Origin: Parabacteroides sp900760525
GTDB lineage: Bacteria; Bacteroidota; Bacteroidia; Bacteroidales; Tannerellaceae
NCBI RefSeq assembly: GCF_049860805.1
Contig: NZ_CP187555.1
Location: 744,001-808,000 of the forward strand
DNA length: 64,000 bases
Direction: 5' to 3'
The notes below the pieces were generated by a model. It did no database searches and had not been told where the DNA came from. It saw nothing but the letters and a program-made list of their open reading frames with translations. Below, in pieces: positions 44,221-51,642 of the stretch. Each line of letters opens with the position of its first letter. Within the stretch, counting starts at the first letter, position 1. Both the position numbers and the translations under genes were made by a program.

Positions 44221-44900
44221 TCGTTACTTTTGCTGTTCAATAGTTTACGACAATGGTTCAGGCGTGCGAATGCCGTGATGTTGGAGAATACCGCAACGAC
44301 CAGCAGAGGAATGACAAATATCATGATCGGCTCGAATGTCTCGTTGCTTTCCATCATGGGAGCAAAGATACCGCAGCAAAGTGCGCCCAATCCGGTCAAT
44401 ACCACGCGTTCGGGACGTTGCATGAAACCTACTTTGCATTCAAGTCCCAACCCTTCGGCACGGGCGCGGACATAGCTTACCATCAGTGAGCCGATCAGAG
44501 CAATGAAAGCGACGATCGAACTGATTACATATCCCTGATTGATCAGATAGAAGCAGATCCCGAAGAAAACCGTCAGTTCGCTGTAGCGGTCCAGTACCGA
44601 ATCGTACAAGGCGCCGAACGTGGAACTCATTTTGCCGATACGTGCCACCTGTCCGTCCATCATGTCGAACAACCCGGCAAACAGGATGATGCCGCCTCCC
44701 CAGCCGATATAGTAGAAGTCACCTCGTTCTCCTTTCATCCCTGCATAGAGGAATATGCAGGCAGCCACAATATTCAGGATTAATCCTGTCGTCGTAATAA
44801 AATTGGGGGTGATCCCAATTTTAATCATTCCATGTACGATCGGGTTGATGATCTTGTAGATCATCTGTTGTAACCAATCTCTAAAAACTTTGAATTTCAT
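44217..44900 (-). CDS. CDP-alcohol phosphatidyltransferase (phosphatidylinositol-phosphate synthase type)
   Basis: A 227-residue membrane enzyme. The catalytic signature D-G-x2-A-R-x8-G-x3-D-x3-D is complete in MMDGQVARIGKMSSTFGALYDSVLDR. In the cluster context the alcohol is expected to be inositol phosphate and the donor CDP-diacylglycerol, giving phosphatidylinositol phosphate. That specificity is inferred from the neighbours. It overlaps the PAP2 gene by four bases and follows the GtrA-like gene after 17 bases. Confidence 0.88.
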   Translation of the reverse strand: MKFKVFRDWLQQMIYKIINPIVHGMIKIGITPNFITTTGLILNIVAACIFLYAGMKGERGDFYYIGWGGGIILFAGLFDMMDGQVARIGKMSSTFGALYDSVLDRYSELTVFFGICFYLINQGYVISSIVAFIALIGSLMVSYVRARAEGLGLECKVGFMQRPERVVLTGLGALCCGIFAPMMESNETFEPIMIFVIPLLVVAVFSNITAFARLNHCRKLLNSKSNE

Positions 44901-44917
44901 ATCTTAATATTTTGTTT

Positions 44918-45424
44918 TTATTTTGAGTTCGCTCTCTGGAAACGACCTCTGATCCTACAGTTCTTGTAGACAAAGACACGTTGCATATTATAGTTCCAAA
45001 GAAATCCGACAAGCAGCGAGACTACGATCTTGGAGAAGACGAACAAGTCGTCGATATAATGTTTCAGCGTCTCCTGGACCCAGGGGTTCCTGCTGATCGT
45101 TTCCGTCATGAAGTAAATCCCCCAGGTATTCAGTAAGATACTGCCGATCCAGACCAGCAGGTATTTTACCATTACATGCCGTTTCTTGCATTCTTTGGAT
45201 TTGAATGTCCATTTATAATTAATGACGCAATTCACGATCCCTCCGCAGACAGAACCCGTGAAAGTTGCATACACGTAATAAACTCCAAATAATTTAACCA
45301 ACAAGATTGTGACCAAAAAATCTGTTGCACTGGCAATCTGCGAAGAAAATTGGGCTCGTATGAACATGAATATCCCGCCTTTCTCCGAAAACGCTTTTGC
45401 ACTTTTCTTTATCCAATCAACCAT
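44918..45424 (-). CDS. GtrA-like membrane protein
   Basis: A 168-residue protein with four predicted transmembrane segments (ASATDFLVTILLVKLFGVYYVYA; YLLVWIGSILLNTWGIYFM; IVVSLLVGFLWNYNMQRVFVYK) and the GtrA family end NYxxxRxxVY. GtrA proteins are thought to help flip or position lipid-linked sugars. A protein of this kind is present in the same position in Bacteroides inositol-lipid clusters; its function there is not settled. It overlaps the phosphatase gene by 16 bases. Confidence 0.85.
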   Translation of the reverse strand: MVDWIKKSAKAFSEKGGIFMFIRAQFSSQIASATDFLVTILLVKLFGVYYVYATFTGSVCGGIVNCVINYKWTFKSKECKKRHVMVKYLLVWIGSILLNTWGIYFMTETISRNPWVQETLKHYIDDLFVFSKIVVSLLVGFLWNYNMQRVFVYKNCRIRGRFQRANSK

Positions 45425-45882
45425 CTTGCACCGATTAGCAGGATGAGACTATAGATTCCAGCCAAAATATCATCCATCATTACTCCGACTCCGCCCTCGA
45501 GACTTTCCATCTTGCGTATGCCCAACGGCTTGAAAATATCGAACAGGCGGAATAGCGTGAAAGCCGCCAGTGCGTACCACAGGTTACCTGCCGGCGCCGC
45601 CAAAAGCGGAATCCAGACACCTACCATCTCGTCTACCACCACCCGCGATGGATCTTCTCCCCAAATGGGTTCGACTGCGTTTGCCGAACGGATCCCGGCA
45701 AACGTAAAGAGGATAACCAATAATGCGGTTATAATAAAAAGCAGGGTAGGAGATACGGCGCAAGACAATGCAAGCCAGATCAGTGTAGCTAATAAAGCTC
45801 CTGCCGTTCCCGGAGCAAACGGAGAAAAACCGGAGCCAAAGCCTGTCGCTATAATAATATGAATTAGTGGAACTCTTTTCAT
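45409..45882 (-). CDS. Phosphatidylglycerophosphatase A family enzyme
   Basis: A 157-residue membrane protein with the PgpA signatures: ATGFGSGFSPFAPGTAGALLA, DPSRVVVDEMVGVWIPLL and LFDIFKPLGIRKMESLEGGVGVMMDDILAG. PgpA enzymes remove phosphate from phosphatidylglycerol phosphate. In this cluster the likely substrate is phosphatidylinositol phosphate made by the adjacent transferase; this is inferred from context. It is the first gene of a four-gene overlapping operon with its own promoter box (45902-45909). Confidence 0.9.
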   Translation of the reverse strand: MKRVPLIHIIIATGFGSGFSPFAPGTAGALLATLIWLALSCAVSPTLLFIITALLVILFTFAGIRSANAVEPIWGEDPSRVVVDEMVGVWIPLLAAPAGNLWYALAAFTLFRLFDIFKPLGIRKMESLEGGVGVMMDDILAGIYSLILLIGARWLIG

Positions 45883-45901
45883 TCTGTCAGTAAAATGTGT
45901 G

Positions 45902-45909
45902 CAAAGTTA
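45902..45909 (-). promoter_or_regulatory. -7 promoter box of the pgpA-gtrA-PIPS-PAP2 operon
   Basis: The minus strand reads TAACTTTG, matching TAnnTTTG, 20 bases before the ATG. It suggests that the four lipid genes can be transcribed independently of the inositol-phosphate synthase gene. Confidence 0.6.
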
Positions 45910-45961
45910 TAAAAATAATAAAACTTTCCCCCTTATCCGGGAGAAAGTTATATCGGGAATT

Positions 45962-46049
45962 CCATGCTGATGGAATTTTAGTTTCATAGGCATGGAACAA
46001 AAGTTTCATAGGCATGGAACAAAAGTTTCATCCCTATGAAACTAAATGA
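45962..46049. repeat. Palindromic array, period 22 bp (four units), inside the inositol-lipid cluster
   Basis: Two units are identical over 22 bases (built on GGCATGGAACAAAAGTTTCA); the flanking units match more loosely. One unit, ATGGAATTTTAGTTTCATAG, is nearly the same as the array at 11666-11731. The arms CATGGAA/TTTCATA are near-inverted. Confidence 0.85.
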
Positions 46050-46065
46050 GTATTACCTTGAATTT

Positions 46066-47358
46066 TTAATCCAGATAGCTGGGAGCATCTTCCCCGATCA
46101 TATTGCGCAACGTCTGTTTAACCATTCTCCATTGCTGGAACAGGTCGTGTACAGGCTGATGTTCGAAGTCGTGCATCGGGCTTTTGCAGAAGAATGACAA
46201 CCAAGTCTGAATACCACACATACCGGCACGCAGGGCCAGATCGCTGAACAACACCAGGTCAAGTGCGATAGGTGCAGCCAGGATGGAGTCGCGGCAAAGG
46301 AAGTTTACCTTGATTTCCATCGGGTAACCCATCCAACCGAAGATGTCGATATTGTCCCATGCTTCTTTATTGTCCTTGCGGGGAGGATAGTAGTTGATAC
46401 GTACCTTATGATATACGTCTCCGTACAGGTCCGGATATTTTTCGGGTTCGAAGATGTTGTCGATGACGGATAACTTGCTTACTTCTTTTGTCTTGAAGTT
46501 TGCTGGATCATCCAAAACTTCGCCGTCACGGTTTCCTAAGATATTGGTCGAGAACCAACCGCTTACGCCTAACATACGGGTTTTGAACATTGGGGCCAGA
46601 ACTGTTTTCATCAAAGTCTGTCCGCTCTTGAAGTCCTTACCGGAGATAGGTACATTCATCTTTTTAGAGAATTCCCACATAGCCGGGGTGTCTACACACA
46701 GGTTGGGAGCACCCATAATGAACGGAGCGCCTTCTGCTATAGCAGCGTAAGCGTAGCACATACTTGGAGAAACTGCTTCCGTGTTATTGTCCTTCATTGC
46801 TTTTTCCAAAGCGGCGAGCGACATATGTTCGTCAGACAGCGGAATATAGATTTCCGTACTTGCAGCCCACAGTACAGCGATACGTTCGCAATTGTTGGCT
46901 GCCTTGAAATCACGGATGTCCTGGCGGAGTTGTTCAACCATATCCCAACGGGTTGCAGCTTGTTTGATGTGCGTACCGTTCAGGCGTTTTGCCCAGTTAT
47001 GGTCGAATGCGGCCGGCATCGGTTTAATCGCCGCCAATTCGTCTTTTACGCCGTTCAAGTCTTTTTCTTTCAAAACTTCAGCATACATAGCTGCTTCGTA
47101 TGCATTATCCGGGAAAATATCCCATCCACCGAAAACGATGTCATTCAGGTCGGTCAGAGGAACAATATCTTTGATCGCTTTTTCTTCTCCGTTTTCCAAA
47201 CGCATAGTGGCCAACTGCGAGATTGAGCCGATAGGCTTTGCCAATCCTTTTCGTGCAGCCAACGTACCTGTAATCATAGTAGTAGCAACTGCACCACCTA
47301 CCCCAACAACCAGAATACCAAGTTTACCTTTGGCTTCTTTAACTTCGATTTTTTCCAT
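46066..47358 (-). CDS. Inositol-3-phosphate synthase
   Basis: Converts glucose 6-phosphate to 1D-myo-inositol 3-phosphate with bound NAD+. The 430-residue protein has the NAD-binding motif GILVVGVGGAVATT and the catalytic-region motifs PMFKTRMLGVSGWFSTNILGNRDG and DSILAAPIALDLVLFSDLALRAG. It supplies the head group for the inositol lipids made by the four genes downstream. It has its own promoter box (47386-47393), and a 22-bp array separates it from the next gene. Confidence 0.95.
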   Translation of the reverse strand: MEKIEVKEAKGKLGILVVGVGGAVATTMITGTLAARKGLAKPIGSISQLATMRLENGEEKAIKDIVPLTDLNDIVFGGWDIFPDNAYEAAMYAEVLKEKDLNGVKDELAAIKPMPAAFDHNWAKRLNGTHIKQAATRWDMVEQLRQDIRDFKAANNCERIAVLWAASTEIYIPLSDEHMSLAALEKAMKDNNTEAVSPSMCYAYAAIAEGAPFIMGAPNLCVDTPAMWEFSKKMNVPISGKDFKSGQTLMKTVLAPMFKTRMLGVSGWFSTNILGNRDGEVLDDPANFKTKEVSKLSVIDNIFEPEKYPDLYGDVYHKVRINYYPPRKDNKEAWDNIDIFGWMGYPMEIKVNFLCRDSILAAPIALDLVLFSDLALRAGMCGIQTWLSFFCKSPMHDFEHQPVHDLFQQWRMVKQTLRNMIGEDAPSYLD

Positions 47359-47385
47359 GTCAAATTAAGTTCAAAATGATTGGGG

Positions 47386-47393
47386 CAAAATTA
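47386..47393 (-). promoter_or_regulatory. -7 promoter box of the inositol-phosphate synthase gene
   Basis: The minus strand reads TAATTTTG, matching TAnnTTTG, 28 bases before the ATG. Confidence 0.6.
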
Positions 47394-47760
47394 GGCTTTC
47401 TGGTTGAGACATAAAAGGCTATATGTAGGCTTAATTGGTCAGAAATACTATAAAATAGGCCTTTTTTATGTATTATTGTACCAAAGCCTCTTTTTCTAAC
47501 TCCCTATGATTATAAGGATTCTCTTCAGGAAAAGTCTTCTTTTATGTGTCTTTTTTGAATTGTTATGAATTAATTTTTCAGTTTTATGGTGTAATATCCA
47601 TTTTAAATGCTTTCCTTTGTACCCGACAAGCAAAACTGTTTGTGTAGTTCTTTATCTCCGATTTAATATTCATTGCAGAATATGATTTAGCAGACATTGA
47701 TCTTTCCTAAAAGTTTTATTGTTTCAAATTTTTTTATTAATTATTTTATATCATTTTTGT
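47394..47760. other. Divergent intergenic region upstream of the RRM gene
   Basis: AT-rich, with no gene supported. No full TAnnTTTG box is seen close to the RRM start, so its promoter is unassigned. The long AT-rich leader of a cold-shock-like gene would be expected here, but this is inference. Confidence 0.5.
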
Positions 47761-48006
47761 ATGAATATTTACATTGGTAACCTGAACTATCGGGTTAGAG
47801 AATCAGACTTACAACAGGTTTTGGAAGAGTACGGTACAGTTGAATCAGTTAAATTGATCATTGACCGCGATACTCGTCGTTCTAAAGGTTTTGCTTTTGC
47901 AGAACTTCCTAACGAAAACGAAGCAAGAAATGCTATCGAAGAATTGAACGGCGCTGAATACGAAGGCCGCCAGATGGTTGTAAAAGAAGCAACGCCGAGA
48001 CGCTAA
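47761..48006 (+). CDS. Small RNA-recognition-motif (RRM) protein
   Basis: An 81-residue single RRM with RNP2 (IYIGNLNY) and RNP1 (RSKGFAFAEL) in place, binding single-stranded RNA. Such small RRM proteins are abundant in Bacteroidota, where they are thought to act as post-transcriptional regulators. The start is ATG at 47761, since the 14 codons upstream are not family-like. A perfect 15-bp terminator hairpin follows, so it forms a single-gene unit. Confidence 0.93.
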   Translation: MNIYIGNLNYRVRESDLQQVLEEYGTVESVKLIIDRDTRRSKGFAFAELPNENEARNAIEELNGAEYEGRQMVVKEATPRR

Positions 48007-48027
48007 TAGATTAGCATCAAAGTATAC

Positions 48028-48068
48028 GAACGGGGATATAGACAAGATTCTATATCCCCGTTCTTCGT
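48028..48068 (+). terminator. Terminator of the RRM gene
   Basis: GAACGGGGATATAGA (48028-48042) pairs perfectly with TCTATATCCCCGTTC (48049-48063), followed by TTCGTTT. Confidence 0.85.
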
Positions 48069-48086
48069 TTATTCCTTTTTAATTGT

Positions 48087-48094
48087 TACGTTTG
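48087..48094 (+). promoter_or_regulatory. -7 promoter box of the 48113 gene
   Basis: TACGTTTG matches TAnnTTTG. It overlaps the first codons of the longer open frame and so sets the start at ATG 48113. Confidence 0.65.
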
Positions 48095-48112
48095 CAGCAA
48101 AATTTGCAGTTG

Positions 48113-49363
48113 ATGAAAAGTCTTTTAAATATTTCCTGTTTGCGCATTAGCTTGTGCTTTCTGTTCTTTATGGCGGTAACTTCATTTGTCCATACACTTC
48201 ATTCCCAGGTTCCGGACCGCGTTTTTAAGACGGATTACCGGATCGATCCGGAGAAAAAAGGTGAACTTTCAGTCGAAATAGATAACCTGAGTTTCTTTAA
48301 GGATGATGAATATACCGGTTCGTTTATGAAAGGCTACACGTTGCCGGGACTTTGGTTGCAGGCAAAGGCGGTCTATTACCCGTTGGAAATGTTGAAACTC
48401 GAAGCAGGTGTTCATCTGCAACGTTTTTGGGGGGCGAATCGCTATCCGAACATGGCTTATCAGGATATTGCTCAATGGAAAGGAGATCAGTATCAGAAAG
48501 GTTTTCATGCACTTCCCTGGTTCCGGGCGCAGGTAGCCTTGTCCGATCATGTGGATATCGTGCTGGGAGATTTGTATGGTGCGGCCAATCATAATCTGAT
48601 AGAGCCGTTGTATAATCCGGAGTTGAATATGATTGCCGATCCTGAGATGGGACTGCAATTGATTTATAACTCTCGCCGGTTCGATTTGGATGCGTGGGTG
48701 AACTGGGAGAGTTTTATTTTTAGGGAAGATGTACACCAAGAGGCTTTTACGGTCGGGTTATCTACCCGTTTCAAGTTTAACGATCCGGATTCCCGTTTTC
48801 ATCTCTATGCGCCTTTACAGGCTTTAGCCCAGCATCGGGGAGGAGAGATCGATACGATCCTGACCAATTCTGTTCAGACGTTGATGAATGGCGCTGTCGG
48901 AATTGGAGGCGTGTGGAACACAGGGCATAAGATATTCAAAAACGTAAATGTAGAGCTGGATGTAACCGGCTATTATCAGCAGGCAGGTAAAATATGGTCT
49001 TTCGATAACGGTTATGGTGTGTACGCACGTGCGTCTGCGGATATTTATGATTTTCGTGTGAAAACTTCTTATTGGAGATGCCATCAGTTTATTTCCATGT
49101 TCGGCAGTCCGTTCTATGGGGCTGTGTCGACATCCGAGGAAGGACTTACCTTCGAAGATCCTTCTATGCTGTATTTCGGTTTGGAGTATTCGCGTGAATT
49201 GGGAAAAGGCTTCTCGCTTGGCATCGATCTGGATATATATGAACATCTGCCTGTTGTTTTTCGCGGAACGGAACAAGATGGTTATAAATCGTTTGCTAAA
49301 ACCAGTTTTTCTGCCGGAATCTATCTACGGGTAAACCCGTCTTTCCTGATAAAGAAATTCTAA
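48113..49363 (+). CDS. Exported outer-membrane-type protein of unknown function
   Basis: A 416-residue protein with a hydrophobic signal (ISLCFLFFMAVTSFVHTLHSQ), then a regular series of amphipathic strands (LELGVHLQRFWGANRYP-like; ALSDHVDIVLGDLYGAANHN; VNVELDVTGYYQQAG; VYARASADIYDFRVKTSYW). It ends in FSAGIYLRVNPSFLIKKF, consistent with an outer-membrane beta-barrel. No family name is recognised with confidence. It converges on a small membrane-protein gene three bases from its stop. Confidence 0.7.
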   Translation: MKSLLNISCLRISLCFLFFMAVTSFVHTLHSQVPDRVFKTDYRIDPEKKGELSVEIDNLSFFKDDEYTGSFMKGYTLPGLWLQAKAVYYPLEMLKLEAGVHLQRFWGANRYPNMAYQDIAQWKGDQYQKGFHALPWFRAQVALSDHVDIVLGDLYGAANHNLIEPLYNPELNMIADPEMGLQLIYNSRRFDLDAWVNWESFIFREDVHQEAFTVGLSTRFKFNDPDSRFHLYAPLQALAQHRGGEIDTILTNSVQTLMNGAVGIGGVWNTGHKIFKNVNVELDVTGYYQQAGKIWSFDNGYGVYARASADIYDFRVKTSYWRCHQFISMFGSPFYGAVSTSEEGLTFEDPSMLYFGLEYSRELGKGFSLGIDLDIYEHLPVVFRGTEQDGYKSFAKTSFSAGIYLRVNPSFLIKKF

Positions 49364-49366
49364 GGA

Positions 49367-49612
49367 CTAATAGTTGTCTTGTTTCCTGCCCAGACGGAAC
49401 AGGATAAAAAACAATGCGGCAATAATAATCCAGTTCGTGACAATCATTGTCGTGAACAGATTGAGTAGTTGTGGAAGCTGGTTTCTTGTGCAATCCGACA
49501 ATTCGTTGAGGGGACCGCTAAAGTCACCGTACAACCCTATAATCATAATCGCTTGAATTATGAGTAAGATAGTAACCAATCCGACATAGATGTATTTTGT
49601 GTAATTATTCAT
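49367..49612 (-). CDS. Small two-helix inner-membrane protein
   Basis: An 81-residue protein with two hydrophobic segments (YVGLVTILLIIQAIMIIGLY and MIVTNWIIIAALFFILFRLG) joined by a short hydrophilic loop containing one cysteine. The ends are charged, with a basic C-terminus. No function is recognised. It lies between a convergent barrel gene and the divergent ECF sigma gene. The coding nature is supported by the good helix pattern and by the lack of a better frame. Confidence 0.6.
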   Translation of the reverse strand: MNNYTKYIYVGLVTILLIIQAIMIIGLYGDFSGPLNELSDCTRNQLPQLLNLFTTMIVTNWIIIAALFFILFRLGRKQDNY

Positions 49613-49713
49613 GTCTTTAAAGTATTATCCGCAAAAGTATAAAAAATACCATTGTCTTGCATATTTATCTAAGTAGAATGTCGTTAAATAAGCAATATTT
49701 GTGAAAATATTAT

Positions 49714-49721
49714 TATTTTTG
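49714..49721 (+). promoter_or_regulatory. -7 promoter box of the ECF sigma/fecR operon
   Basis: TATTTTTG matches TAnnTTTG, 41 bases before the sigma ATG. Confidence 0.6.
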
Positions 49722-49762
49722 TAGACTGAATGCTGATTGAATGGTCTTAAATCTCTGGTAAT

Positions 49763-50362
49763 ATGTTTGATATTTCTTTATTGTATGAACTGAAGAAAGG
49801 GAATAGGGAAGCCTTTAATGGGGTTTTTCGTTACTACTATCCCCGGATGATGGCTTATGTGGCTTCTATGGTTGAGCAAAAAGCGGCGGAAGATATTGTT
49901 CAGGATGTTTTCCTTTATGTTTGGGAGAACCGTGAAAAGCTATATGTCAGTGATGGTTTCCATTCCTATCTTTTCCAATCCGCTTATACCCGTTGCCTGG
50001 ATTATTTCAAGAAAAACCTCTCAATTGAGAAATATCATTCTGTGACGTACGAGAAATATATGGAAGATTATCAAAACCTGTTGAAAGGCGACAATCCTGT
50101 CATAGAAGAACTTTCTGTTAAAGATTTCTATCGTCGTTTATATGAATTGCTGGAACATCTGCCTGCGCAGCGTCGTGAAGTGTTCATTCTTACTTATATA
50201 AAAGGGCTGTCGACTAAAGAGATTGCGGAGCAAGTTCAGATACCGCAGCGTACGGTGGAGAGCCATTTGTATCTGGCACTCCGTTTCCTGAAGGGGCACA
50301 TGTCCAGGAACGACTATTATATGCTTTGCGCTTTCCTTCTTTCGCATGGCATACATGCTTGA
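49763..50362 (+). CDS. ECF sigma factor of a FecIR-type system
   Basis: A 199-residue sigma-70 family factor. Region 2 includes FNGVFRYYYPRMMAYVASMV and EDIVQDVFLYVWENRE; region 4 includes LPAQRREVFILTYIKGLSTKEIAEQVQIPQRTVESHLY. This is the Bacteroidota type that pairs with a FecR anti-sigma factor and a SusC protein with an STN domain. It probably drives the SusCD-phosphoesterase genes downstream when the receptor is occupied. The fecR gene that follows is frameshifted, which may alter control. Confidence 0.93.
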   Translation: MFDISLLYELKKGNREAFNGVFRYYYPRMMAYVASMVEQKAAEDIVQDVFLYVWENREKLYVSDGFHSYLFQSAYTRCLDYFKKNLSIEKYHSVTYEKYMEDYQNLLKGDNPVIEELSVKDFYRRLYELLEHLPAQRREVFILTYIKGLSTKEIAEQVQIPQRTVESHLYLALRFLKGHMSRNDYYMLCAFLLSHGIHA

Positions 50363-50439
50363 TGAGATAAACAAAAAAATTTCATTTTAGCTCAGTAGTT
50401 TTTTCTTGTCGGTCGTTTAGCCTATATAAAAGTTGAAAA

Positions 50440-51482
50440 ATGGAGTTTGATTACGCACTTTTAGCAAAATATCTGATTGGCGACCTCTCCCGGGAAGAAT
50501 TGGAGGAGGTGATGAAGTGGCGTGATTTGTCGGCAGATAATGAAACCGTTTTTTCAGAAGTGCTCCGGCTACGTCTTTCGTGGAATGCTGCAAAGTATGC
50601 GGATAGCGAGCGGATAAATATGGCTTTGGAAAAGATAAATACACGTATTAACCGGACGAAACGTTTTCGAATCGCCCGTTCCTTCCTGAAATATGCGGCT
50701 GTTATTTTGTTGCTCGTTTCATTTTCATCTGTCGGTTGGGATTATCTAAAACCTGAAACTTACGTGACTATAGCTTTGGGAGATAGCGAAGGCGTGAAAA
50801 AGGTAACGTTGGATGACGGCTCGGTCGTTTGGCTGAGGGGAAATTCTGTATTGAGGATACCGCAGTCGTTCAGTGCCGCCAACCGGGCGGTCTCCTTGCA
50901 AGGAGAAGCATTCTTTGACATCGCAAAGAATGCTTCTCCTTGCAAGGAGAAGCATTCTTTGACATCGCAAAGAATGCAAAATCACTATTTATCGTTGTTA
51001 CCGATTATGTGAAAGTTGAGGTATATGGAACATCCTTTAATATTAATGTTAACGCTGAAAATAAGTCTGTCGAAACCGTTTTAGTAAGAGGCAGTATCAG
51101 TTTGCAAAACCTGAACGGAAAGAAAATCTTGGAAATGAATCCGGGAGAGCGGGTTGCCTATTCCTGGGATGAAAATACCTATTTTACGGATCATGTCGAT
51201 GTAAATGTTTGTGCGACATGGCGTTTTAACCAATTGGTGTTCGAAAATACCACACTTCGTGAAATCGCTAATCAATTATCAATCAAATATAATGTAAATG
51301 TGAACATTGAGTCATTGAAACTGGCTCAACGTAAGTTCCGCTGCGTGATAAATGAAGACGAACGTCTGCCGGATGTGCTGGAACAGTTATGCTATCTGGC
51401 GCCGATTACCTATCGAATAGAGAATTCTGAAATTTATATATCTGAAAAACAAACAAAAAAAAGAATGTCTATGGGAAATTGA
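50440..51482 (+). pseudogene. FecR-family anti-sigma factor, frameshifted by a 44-bp duplication
   Basis: The first frame (50440-51012) encodes the cytoplasmic anti-sigma part (YALLAKYLIGDLSREELEEV), a transmembrane segment (AVILLLVSFSSVGW) and the start of the periplasmic FecR domain (VTLDDGSVVWLRGNSVLRIP). It then leaves frame at SLQGEAFFDIAKNA. The second frame resumes with the same residues, QGEAFFDIAKNA, and continues KSLFIVVTDYVKVEVYGTSFNINV to 51482. Removing 44 bases joins the two into 332 residues, the normal size. The truncated product keeps the sigma-binding end but lacks most of the receptor-contacting domain. Whether it is a fixed mutation, a phase-variable state or an assembly fault cannot be decided here. 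Confidence 0.9.
50891..50977. repeat. 44-bp tandem duplication forming a perfect 20-bp inverted repeat in fecR
   Basis: Bases 50891-50933 repeat at 50935-50977 (43 identical, offset 44). The junction creates a perfect inverted repeat: the 20-base arm 50898-50917 and its complement 50924-50943 around a 6-base loop. The palindrome CTCCTTGCAAGGAG also occurs twice. Confidence 0.95.
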
Positions 51483-51642
51483 AATGTAATCTGATGTAAA
51501 CAGTTCCGTAATATCGGGGATATTCCTTTGCAGCGGTTAATTAAAACGCTGTCCGGTATGGGAAATGCTATTAGCGGGTACGCGTGTATCCGTTAAAAAG
51601 TTAACTGATTTTTATAGTACTAACAAAAACGAATCACATGGT

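Noticed and set aside
50940..51482. Second half of fecR as an independent gene
   Set aside because: It starts at a TTG inside the duplicated sequence and begins with residues already encoded upstream; it is the shifted end of one gene.
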